A stretch of DNA of 42,161 bases from a virus. The DNA lies in the IMG/VR virus record IMGVR_UViG_3300032278_000027, positions 1-42,161 of that record; one strand, 5' to 3'. The translations under genes were made by a program, and so were the position numbers. Position 1 is the stretch's first letter. Each line of letters begins with the position of its first letter. Positions 13,551-19,814 of this stretch are shown in pieces. The notes under the pieces are model-generated. The model saw only the letters and a list, made by a program, of their open reading frames with translations. It searched no databases and was not told where the DNA came from.

Positions 13551-14224
13551 TGAAGACCATCGCCCTGCATCCTGATGACGTTACCGTATGGGGCAACCGT
13601 AAGCGGGACATAGATCCCGCTGCGGTTGACCGCATAGCGGCGTCAATGGCCGACATTGGCCTTCGCCAACCGATCACCGTGCGCGTCTTGGACGAGCTGG
13701 AAATTGACGGCGAGATACTGTGCGGCGCTCCGGTCCTAGTGACCGGGGCGCACCGCCTAGCTGCGGCTAAAAAGCTTGGTTGGCAGGCTATCGACTGCAT
13801 CGAGATCGAAGGCGACGAGATTGACGCCGAGCTTTGGGAAATCAGCGAGAACCTGCACCGCCTCGACCTTAGCAAAGAGCAGAGGGATGAGCACATCCGG
13901 CGTTACACCGCGTTAATGCAGGCTCGGGATGAGCGCAAGAGACAGGGTGTGCAAGATGAACACCCTGTCCTTAGCGATGGGCGCAAGGCGGGGCCGCAAC
14001 ACCAGAAGAGCGTTGCGCGTCGGGTCGCGGAAGAAACAGGCTTGAGTGTCAGCACCGTCAAGCGCGCGAACGGTCAAATCGCCGCTCCGCCCCGCGAAGT
14101 TTATGACGAGCGCGAAGCCCGCCGAGGGCGCGCGATGAACGCTTGGAACAAGCTCGATGAAGAGGATCGAGCATGGTTCCGGGACTGGATCGACACCCCA
14201 ATCATGGACAGCCGCTATGACTGA
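13550..14224 (+). CDS. ParB N-terminal-domain protein
   Basis: 224 residues. The ParB/Srx domain (1-100) has PAAVDRIAASMADIGLRQPITV, VLVTGAHRLAAAKKLGW and ISENLHRLDLSKEQR, and a later HTH candidate SVARRVAEETGLSVSTVKRA. These features identify a CTP-binding, DNA-sliding ParB-type fold. Without a ParA partner in the window, partition is unlikely; phage ParB-like proteins often serve in DNA modification, nicking or regulation. Overlap with the previous gene by one base and the next by eight. Confidence 0.82.
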   Translation: MKTIALHPDDVTVWGNRKRDIDPAAVDRIAASMADIGLRQPITVRVLDELEIDGEILCGAPVLVTGAHRLAAAKKLGWQAIDCIEIEGDEIDAELWEISENLHRLDLSKEQRDEHIRRYTALMQARDERKRQGVQDEHPVLSDGRKAGPQHQKSVARRVAEETGLSVSTVKRANGQIAAPPREVYDEREARRGRAMNAWNKLDEEDRAWFRDWIDTPIMDSRYD

Positions 14225-14570
14225 ATCGCAGGTCTATTTTTTGCGCGCTCCTAGCGTCGGGCTGCTTAAAATTGGCAGGTCGATCGACATCGAGCGCCGC
14301 CTTTCTGAGATCAGGCTTATCAGCCCGGTTAAGCTAGAACTTCTCGGATACGTGTCCGGCGATTGGTCAGTCGAGACTGCCTATCACCGTCGATGGCACG
14401 GCCTCCGCCAGCATGGCGAATGGTTCACCGAAACAGCCGAACTGCGAGCAGCACTCGAATGCGACATCGTGTTGAACGCATGGAACCGCGCCAGCGCAGA
14501 GGCCCGCGAAATGGCCCTGGAGCAGATGGACGGACCTGTGATGGATAACTGCCGAGCAGGAGCAGACTAA
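14217..14570 (+). CDS. GIY-YIG (T5orf172/MUG113-like) protein
   Basis: 117 residues: QVYFLRAPSVGLLKIGRSID, ERRLSEIRLISPVKLELLGY, SVETAYHRRWHGLRQHGEWF. This is the same domain as the N-terminal part of the fusion protein at 10321, with Arg27/28 and Glu53 in the catalytic positions, but with an acidic helical tail rather than an HTH. Such single-domain members are common in phages; nuclease activity is expected but not proven. Confidence 0.8.
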   Translation: MTESQVYFLRAPSVGLLKIGRSIDIERRLSEIRLISPVKLELLGYVSGDWSVETAYHRRWHGLRQHGEWFTETAELRAALECDIVLNAWNRASAEAREMALEQMDGPVMDNCRAGAD

Positions 14571-15334
14571 TGAGCAAGATGCAGTGGTTCCGGCTTTATA
14601 GCCGCATCATTGATGACGAGAAGCTGCGCCTTCTGGCGTTTGAGGATCGCTGGCATTTTGTGGCCCTGTGCTGCCTTAAGTCGGACGGTCTGCTTGACGA
14701 GCCGGACACCGATCTTCGCACCCGTCGCATAGCCGTCAAGCTTGGCGTGCAGGTGCGCGAGCTTGACGAAATCGGACGCCGATTGCGCGAGGTCGAACTG
14801 GTCGATGACGCGCTAAACCCGCTGGCGTGGGACGAGCTTCAATACAAGAGCGATAAAAGCACTGACCGCGTTAAGGCTTATCGAGAAAGGCAGAAAAAAC
14901 AACAGGGTAACGGTGCGAAACGGCCATGTAACGTTTCAGAAACGGCCCAAGAGACAGAACAGAACAGAACAGAACAGAATAAACCGCGCAAGCGCGGCGT
15001 GTCACAACCTGATGATGTTTCGGATGATGTTTGGGCGGACTTCACGGCTCACCGGAAGCGGAAGAAGGCGGACGTTACCGCCACCGCGCTGACGCGGATA
15101 GCCAATGAGGCCAAGAGCGTCGGTTGGACGCTGAACGATGCGCTGGCGGAAATCGTGGCGCGCGGATGGACCGGGTTCAAATCCGATTGGGTCGATAAGC
15201 GCACAGGCCCCTCGCCCGCCGCTCGCCAAGCCAATCCCGAGCTAAAAACCCTGCACGCCCAATGGCAGGCCGGGGAAATCACCGCAGCGGAGTTCGACCG
15301 CCAACGGGACGCATTGGTGCGGAGGGCCGCATGA
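14570..15334 (+). CDS. replication initiator / replisome organizer-like protein
   Basis: 254 residues. It begins with MQWFRLYSRIIDDEKLRLL, WHFVALCCLKSDGLLDEP and a following helical domain, the N-terminus typical of phage replisome organizers that bind the phage origin. The middle (100-150) is low complexity and encoded by a pentanucleotide repeat. The C-terminal third (VWADFTAHRKRKKADVTATAL, LAEIVARGWTGFKSDW) resembles the end of other phage replication proteins. No helicase loader gene follows, so the host helicase may be recruited directly. The origin may lie within this gene. Confidence 0.75.
   Translation: MSKMQWFRLYSRIIDDEKLRLLAFEDRWHFVALCCLKSDGLLDEPDTDLRTRRIAVKLGVQVRELDEIGRRLREVELVDDALNPLAWDELQYKSDKSTDRVKAYRERQKKQQGNGAKRPCNVSETAQETEQNRTEQNKPRKRGVSQPDDVSDDVWADFTAHRKRKKADVTATALTRIANEAKSVGWTLNDALAEIVARGWTGFKSDWVDKRTGPSPAARQANPELKTLHAQWQAGEITAAEFDRQRDALVRRAA
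14954..14978 (+). repeat. (ACAGA)5 tandem repeat in coding sequence
   Basis: Five perfect copies of ACAGA. They encode the alternating Gln-Asn-Arg-Thr-Glu stretch in the middle of the replication protein. Five-base units make the reading frame sensitive to slippage: one unit gained or lost gives a frameshift. Such repeats inside phage replication genes can also serve as initiator-binding iterons. Confidence 0.85.
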
Positions 15335-15495
15335 AGGTTGGCGAAGGCGCGGGGAAGTTCATCGCGGACTGCTTCAGCAGCACACCAAAGGAGACTTTGC
15401 AGGCGCGCTGGAGGGCTGGCGAATACGGAACCGGCAAGATGGCCCCAAGGGCAGACTACGTGAAGGCATGGATGAGACAGGCAGGGAGGAAGTGA
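15331..15495 (+). CDS. small hypothetical protein, 54 residues
   Basis: Opens with an ATGA overlap with the replication gene. The sequence (FIADCFSSTPKETLQARW, YVKAWMRQAGRK) is basic, with one Cys, and has no recognised family. The ribosome site for the next gene (GGGAGGA) lies in its last codons. Confidence 0.65.
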   Translation: MKVGEGAGKFIADCFSSTPKETLQARWRAGEYGTGKMAPRADYVKAWMRQAGRK

Positions 15496-16079
15496 TGGGA
15501 CGGGTTCTTGTGGCTTGCGAGTACAGCGCAGTGGTTCGGGACGCTTTCCGGGCGCGGGGCTTTGATGCCTGGAGCTGCGACCTGTTGCCGTGCGAGGGTG
15601 ATCCGCAGTGGCATATCGAGGGCGATGCTCTGTCGCTGTTAGCCCAAGGGTGGGATCTCATGGTGGCTCACCCGCCCTGCACTCACCTGGCTGTGTCCGG
15701 TGCCCGCTGGTTTAAGGACAAGCAGCAGGAGCAAGCCGAGGCGCTGGAGTTCGTTCGCAAGCTGCTTGATGCGCCCATACCGCACATCGCGCTGGAAAAC
15801 CCGGTAAGCATCATATCAAGCCGCATCCGTAAGCCGGATTGCACCTATCAGCCGTGGGAGCATGGGCACGGCGAGGTCAAGCGCACCTGCCTGTGGCTTA
15901 AGAACCTGCCCCCGCTCAAGCCATCCAACGTGGTCGAGGGTCGGGAGGCGAAGGTTCACAAGATGCCGCCGGGGCCGGATCGCTGGAAAGAGCGCTCCCG
16001 GACGCTTCTAGGTGTTGCGGCGGCGATGGCTCAGCAATGGGGCGATTTCCTCATGGATTACGAACGGAGGGCGGCGTGA
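15495..16079 (+). CDS. DNA cytosine methyltransferase-like protein
   Basis: 194 residues. VLVACEYSAVVRDAFRARGF resembles the AdoMet-binding motif I region, then WDLMVAHPPCTHLAVSG holds the PPC motif IV with the catalytic Cys of C5-methyltransferases, and HIALENPVSII resembles the ENP/ENV motif VI. It is shorter than standard C5-methyltransferases (300 residues or more) and lacks a clear target-recognition domain, as do several phage-encoded members of this group. It may protect phage DNA from restriction; no cognate restriction enzyme is nearby. Confidence 0.75.
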   Translation: MGRVLVACEYSAVVRDAFRARGFDAWSCDLLPCEGDPQWHIEGDALSLLAQGWDLMVAHPPCTHLAVSGARWFKDKQQEQAEALEFVRKLLDAPIPHIALENPVSIISSRIRKPDCTYQPWEHGHGEVKRTCLWLKNLPPLKPSNVVEGREAKVHKMPPGPDRWKERSRTLLGVAAAMAQQWGDFLMDYERRAA

Positions 16080-16114
16080 ACGTCCATTCTGACACAGCGG
16101 GAAGGGAATAGAAC

Positions 16115-16738
16115 ATGGCAAAGCGGGGCGATCCCAACGCTAAACGCAAGGGCGAGAACGAGCTGCAATACCGCTCGCGCCTAGCACAGCAGGACTTAGA
16201 GCGGCGTAGGGCTGGCGAGGACGTAGTGACGCCCGAACGTCTCGCAAAAGGCGACCTGGAGGGCACAGGCGCAAAGTCTGGGCAGGTGCGGTCCTATCGC
16301 AAGCGGTCAACGTCCAGCCTTGCCCGCCTGTGCGACCGTGGCGTGATTAGCGACGATCAGCTTGCGGCAGCGCAGGAGATTGCGATTATCAGCGAGCGCA
16401 TCGGTCGGGATGTTGGCGGATCTACCGCCAGCCTCTCGGGCCGCGTGGATTGCGAGGGTAGTGGGCGGGACCATGCCATTGAACCGCTACACCGCATTCG
16501 CATCGAACGGGCCTATTCGCAATGGCGGCTAGACCTTCCCCTGCCCCGCCAGATGGTGTTGGACATGGTGAAGGAGGATCACCAGCTTGCGGCTATCGCA
16601 TCGCGGCACAATCGCGGTTGGCGCACGGCTGTCGAGATGCTGAAATCGGCGCTTAACCACTGGCCTGAATGCAAGCGGGATGCGTTCAACAACGTGTCGC
16701 AGCAGGACGCGGACGAAGCGCAAAGGCGGTGCGCCTGA
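16115..16738 (+). CDS. hypothetical protein, candidate late regulator
   Basis: 207 residues starting at ATG with GGGAA upstream. Basic N-terminus (AKRGDPNAKRKGENELQYRSRLA) and a helical C-terminal part that includes LPRQMVLDMVKEDHQLAAIASRHNRGWRTAVEML, which could be an HTH. No family is securely recognised. It is the last gene of the rightward early operon and lies directly before the putative late promoter, where lambdoid phages encode Q-type antiterminators. That placement is the only reason for the suggested function. Confidence 0.62.
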   Translation: MAKRGDPNAKRKGENELQYRSRLAQQDLERRRAGEDVVTPERLAKGDLEGTGAKSGQVRSYRKRSTSSLARLCDRGVISDDQLAAAQEIAIISERIGRDVGGSTASLSGRVDCEGSGRDHAIEPLHRIRIERAYSQWRLDLPLPRQMVLDMVKEDHQLAAIASRHNRGWRTAVEMLKSALNHWPECKRDAFNNVSQQDADEAQRRCA

Positions 16739-16765
16739 CCTGTGGAACGAAACATGAATCTCTGC

Positions 16766-16794
16766 TTGACTTTCCAACAACAATTGTGTATGGG
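16766..16794 (+). promoter_or_regulatory. putative late promoter
   Basis: TTGACT (16766-16771), exactly 17 bases, TATGGG (16789-16794); initiation would fall near 16801. It reads into a structured leader, a tRNA and then the late operon, with no gene for about 450 bases. Confidence 0.62.
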
Positions 16795-16811
16795 ATTTAC
16801 CAAGATTGAGA

Positions 16812-16882
16812 GTTGCGCCCGAAGGGTATCCCTCTAGCCGAAAGCGAGGTGATCCAATCTACCGTTAGGTGTGAGGCGCAAC
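16812..16882 (+). ncRNA. structured leader RNA, 71 bases
   Basis: A perfect eight-bp closing stem GTTGCGCC (16812-16819) with GGCGCAAC (16875-16882) encloses at least two small hairpins (AGGG-TAT-CCCT at 16823-16833, and ACC-GTTA-GGT at 16861-16870). It begins about 11 bases after the predicted transcription start. It resembles a cloverleaf in outline but lacks the TTC T-loop, CCA end and seven-base anticodon loop, so it is not a tRNA. A role in antitermination (like put or qut sites) is an inference from position. Confidence 0.5.
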
Positions 16883-16896
16883 CGAAACGAGATTGA

Positions 16897-16972
16897 GACA
16901 GGGTGGAGCAGTCGGTAGCTCGCTAGGCTCATAACCTAGAGGTCGCAGGTTCGAATCCTGCCCCTGCAACCA
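16897..16972 (+). tRNA. initiator-like tRNA-Met(CAT)
   Basis: 76 bases including CCA. Arms: acceptor GACAGGG with CCCTGCA, D arm GAGC-loop-GCTC, anticodon arm CTAGG-CTCATAA-CCTAG with anticodon CAT, T arm GCAGG-TTCGAAT-CCTGC. The GTGGAGCAGTCGGTAGCTCG segment is that of bacterial initiator tRNAs, with A11:T24, and position 1 cannot pair with A72 (G against A), a main initiator determinant. Differences are A2 opposite C71 and A29:T41 instead of the third G:C pair. It could supplement or replace host initiator tRNA. Confidence 0.82.
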
Positions 16973-17048
16973 GATAGCGCGGTGCCGCCTCTCCCTGAAG
17001 CAGCCCGCGTGTATAGATTGACTGGGTTATCCGATTACATCCCGGTCA

Positions 17049-17140
17049 GGGCGCGGCGGTAGGACGCTGCGCCCATTGATACATCCGCCCCGTGGAGTAG
17101 GCCCACCGACGAACTGGTGACGCCGAAACGCGGGGCTTTT
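17049..17140 (+). terminator. leader hairpin and terminator-like fold before late genes
   Basis: First hairpin GGGCGCGGC (17049-17057) with GCTGCGCCC (17066-17074), nine pairs with one G-U. Second fold: GCCCCG (17087-17092) with CGGGGC (17131-17136) around an inner CACC/GGTG hairpin, then TTTT (17137-17140). A terminator about 340 bases after the putative late promoter fits a Q-controlled late operon. The segment 16973-17250 holds no gene I can support. Confidence 0.5.
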
Positions 17141-17250
17141 GCATTGGCCAGCGTCCTTATTGCGACAAGGCCAGCCCGCACCTCGAAAAGCACCGATCAC
17201 GGACCCTAGTGGGATAGCGTTGGTAGCGGGCAAACATACGGAGGGCCACA

Positions 17251-17457
17251 ATGGACCTCACAATACCGCAGCACAGTGACGAGACGGTCCGCATGGCGTG
17301 CCTAGAGGCAGCGACTGCGCTCAACTGCATGAGGGAAGAGCCACGGGACGCAGCGGGTGTATTGGACGATGCCACGCTGTTTGAGCATTACGTAAGCAAC
17401 GGGCAGTCGATAGCGATATACTGCTCGCGAGGGCTGGAGCGGACGTTTAGGGGTTAA
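17251..17457 (+). CDS. small hypothetical protein, 68 residues
   Basis: ATG with GGAGG eight bases upstream; the first gene after the leader region. The product is acidic and contains TVRMACLEAATALNC and LFEHYVSNG; no family. It is the first late-transcript gene, which in other phages is often a small regulatory or packaging accessory protein. A different frame remains open past its stop to 17593. Confidence 0.68.
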   Translation: MDLTIPQHSDETVRMACLEAATALNCMREEPRDAAGVLDDATLFEHYVSNGQSIAIYCSRGLERTFRG

Positions 17458-17585
17458 GCCGCGCAATCCCTATGCTGCATCTTTGGCGCATAAGACCGCA
17501 CAGCAGCAGATAGCGTCGGACAAACGGCACATTAAACGCTCCCGGTCACAACGGCGACGGGATGCTGAGAGGGGGCAGCGCAGTG

Positions 17586-17924
17586 ATGGCTAACGGTGGT
17601 CGCATCGGCAAAGTCCGCATGAAGGACACGGGCTTTGAGTTCCGCGTTCTTCCTGGCCCGCAAGAGCCTGAAAGCGACATGGGCGCGACTATGATGCGCC
17701 ACGCCCGCGTAATCTCGCAATGGCCTGGCATGGTTGGCGAGATCGTGGTGGGCGTATTCGAGGACGGTAGCGCCGGCGTTGGCCTGCGGTGGGACAAAGA
17801 GGCTTCGCCCGTTCCCGCTGCGCTTGTGCCGAGCTGGATAGCAGAGATCATTAGGCGCGACCTGATTACGGCTGCTAAGGCCGAGGGCGTGTTTCACGAA
17901 AACTTCCAATGGGTCGAAGGCTGA
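17586..17924 (+). CDS. hypothetical protein, 112 residues
   Basis: ATG with AGGGGG about 11 bases upstream; an ATG at 17562 would add eight residues. The sequence alternates strands (RMKDTGFEFRVLPG, EIVVGVFEDGSAGVGLRWD) and ends helically with SWIAEIIRRDLITAAKAEG. No family is recognised. Immediately before the terminase genes, in the same direction. Confidence 0.65.
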   Translation: MANGGRIGKVRMKDTGFEFRVLPGPQEPESDMGATMMRHARVISQWPGMVGEIVVGVFEDGSAGVGLRWDKEASPVPAALVPSWIAEIIRRDLITAAKAEGVFHENFQWVEG

Positions 17925-17982
17925 CCCGCGAGAACCGAACCTAGCGGCCCATCCCTTGCGGAAGCTGCGGAAAGGACGGAGC

Positions 17983-18321
17983 ATGGCTGAAGATACAGCC
18001 GACGATCAGCCCACTAAGGGCCTTCCTGCGCACATGCGCGATGACCTTAAGTGGAAGCCGGGGCAGTCAGGTAATCCTGCCGGTCGCCCCAAGGGTGCGC
18101 GGTCTATCCTAAGCGAGCGTTTCATTGCTGCGCTGGCAAAGGACTTCGAGAGGGCTTGCGAAGAAGATCCAAGCTTGGGTGAGCAGGCCATTGCCACGAT
18201 GCGCGCAGAGAAGCCGAACGAATATGCCCGTATGGTCGCGAGCATTATTCCCAAGGAGATCGACGCGAACGTCAAGGGCGAGCTGTCCGATGAGGCCCGC
18301 AAGTGGCTGGGCCTGGAGTAA
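17983..18321 (+). CDS. small terminase candidate (DUF5681)
   Basis: 112 residues from the ATG with GGAG upstream. The KWKPGQSGNPAGRPKGAR box (near 24-41) is the hallmark of DUF5681 proteins, which lie directly before large terminase genes and are regarded as small-subunit or DNA-recognition factors. The remainder is helical (ERFIAALAKDFERACEEDP, YARMVASIIPKEID). It overlaps the large terminase gene by 19 bases. Confidence 0.8.
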   Translation: MAEDTADDQPTKGLPAHMRDDLKWKPGQSGNPAGRPKGARSILSERFIAALAKDFERACEEDPSLGEQAIATMRAEKPNEYARMVASIIPKEIDANVKGELSDEARKWLGLE

Positions 18322-19814
18322 TCGAGTTAGCGGTTAAGCGCTGGCCCACCAAGCTCGACCGCCTCCGCGACGGTTTTTACAAGGTCAAGGACAAAGCGGG
18401 CAAGGTTGTCCCGTTCTGCATGAACCCCGAGCAGGAAGAGTTCTTGCTCAACCGTCACGGGATGGATGTCATCCTGAAGGCTCGTCAGATGGGCTTCACG
18501 ACGGTCATTCAGTTGGACATGCTGGATGACTGCCTGTTCATTCCGCATACTTCGGCGGGTGTGATCGCGCACAACCTACAGGACGCTAAGGCGTTCTTTG
18601 CGGACAAGATCAAGTTCGCCTATGATAAGCTACCCGATGACTTCAAGCTGGCGGTTGCTGCTGAGTTCGAGAGCGAGAAGTTCGACGAGCAGGACGCGGC
18701 AGACAGCATGAAGTTCAGCAACGGGTCCAGCCTTCGGGTCGGCACCTCGCTGCGCTCAGGCACGCTCCAGCGGCTGCATGTGTCGGAATACGGCAAATTG
18801 TGCGCCAAGTATCCAGAGAAGGCCCGCGAGGTTCGGTCGGGTGCTTTCAATACGGTGCAGGTGGGTAACAAGATCGTGGTGGAGTCCACTGCCGAGGGGC
18901 AGGCTGGCGACTTCTACGACATGTGCCAGAAGGCAGAGGCTAAAGAGCAGTCGGGTGAGCCGCTATCATCGCTCGACTTTAAGTTCCACTTCGCGCCGTG
19001 GTGGGGCTGCAACGATTACCGCCTGGACGAGGATGTCCTGATTACCGCCGAGATGGCGAAGTATTTTGACGAGCTAGAGGCCGAGATCGGCCAGACGCTC
19101 GATGACGCACAGCGCGCTTGGTATGCCAAGAAGGCCGAGCAGCAGGGCGATGACATGAAGCGGGAGTTTCCTTCCACCCCGAAGGAGGCTTTCGAGCAGT
19201 CGGTCAAGGGGGCTTACTTCAAGACCCAGATGGCCACGATGCGCAAGCAGGGTCGCATCTGCCGCATCCCGATAATCGACGCCCCGGTCTACACCACGTG
19301 GGACTTGGGAATGGATGACTCCATGACGATCTGCTTTTGGCAGGATGTCGGGATGGAGCGCCGTCTGATCGACTACTACGAGAACAATGGCGAGGGCTTT
19401 GGTCATTACGCCCGCATCCTTCGCGAAAAGGGCTATGACTACAAGGAGCACTTCATGCCGCATGACGCTGAAGTGCGGATGCTCAATAAAGAAGCCACTA
19501 CCCGCAAGGAAGAGGCCGAGAAGGCAGGCATCAAGCCGGTGCGCGTCCTCAAGCGCATACGCACTGAGCAGGACGGTATCGAGGCGAGCCGCGCATTCAT
19601 GCCTAAGGTCTACATCGACCAGGAGCGTTGTGCGCGGGCAATCGAATGCCTCGACAATCATCGCAAGGAGTGGGACGACAAGCACGGCGTGTTCAAGGAT
19701 CATCCTTATCACGGCCCGCATTCCCACGGTTACAAAGCATTCGAGAGCGCGGCCATTAGGCCCGAGGCCATCAAGAGCCAGAAGCTCGACCTAAGCAAAT
19801 TGGGAGTGCGTTGA
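18303..19814 (+). CDS. terL: terminase large subunit
   Basis: 503 residues from a GTG within the preceding gene. ATPase: a variant Walker A KARQMGFTT (59-67), a Walker B-like RLHVSEYG (157-164) with Glu162. Nuclease: an RNase H-like start YTTWDLGMDDSMT with Asp334, and later HDAEVRML and RVLKRIRTEQDGI. It is the packaging motor that cuts concatemers and drives DNA through the portal. There is no better ATG; GAGG lies near the GTG. It joins the portal gene with one overlapping base. Confidence 0.95.
   Translation: MAGPGVIELAVKRWPTKLDRLRDGFYKVKDKAGKVVPFCMNPEQEEFLLNRHGMDVILKARQMGFTTVIQLDMLDDCLFIPHTSAGVIAHNLQDAKAFFADKIKFAYDKLPDDFKLAVAAEFESEKFDEQDAADSMKFSNGSSLRVGTSLRSGTLQRLHVSEYGKLCAKYPEKAREVRSGAFNTVQVGNKIVVESTAEGQAGDFYDMCQKAEAKEQSGEPLSSLDFKFHFAPWWGCNDYRLDEDVLITAEMAKYFDELEAEIGQTLDDAQRAWYAKKAEQQGDDMKREFPSTPKEAFEQSVKGAYFKTQMATMRKQGRICRIPIIDAPVYTTWDLGMDDSMTICFWQDVGMERRLIDYYENNGEGFGHYARILREKGYDYKEHFMPHDAEVRMLNKEATTRKEEAEKAGIKPVRVLKRIRTEQDGIEASRAFMPKVYIDQERCARAIECLDNHRKEWDDKHGVFKDHPYHGPHSHGYKAFESAAIRPEAIKSQKLDLSKLGVR

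Noticed and set aside
16812-16882. A second tRNA next to the initiator-like tRNA
   Set aside because: The outer stem is eight pairs, but there is no T-loop TTC, no CCA end and no seven-base anticodon loop; kept only as a structured leader.
19074-19727. A 217-codon minus-strand frame opposite the terminase gene
   Set aside because: Fully inside a recognised gene on the other strand; composition is what antisense frames of GC-rich genes produce.
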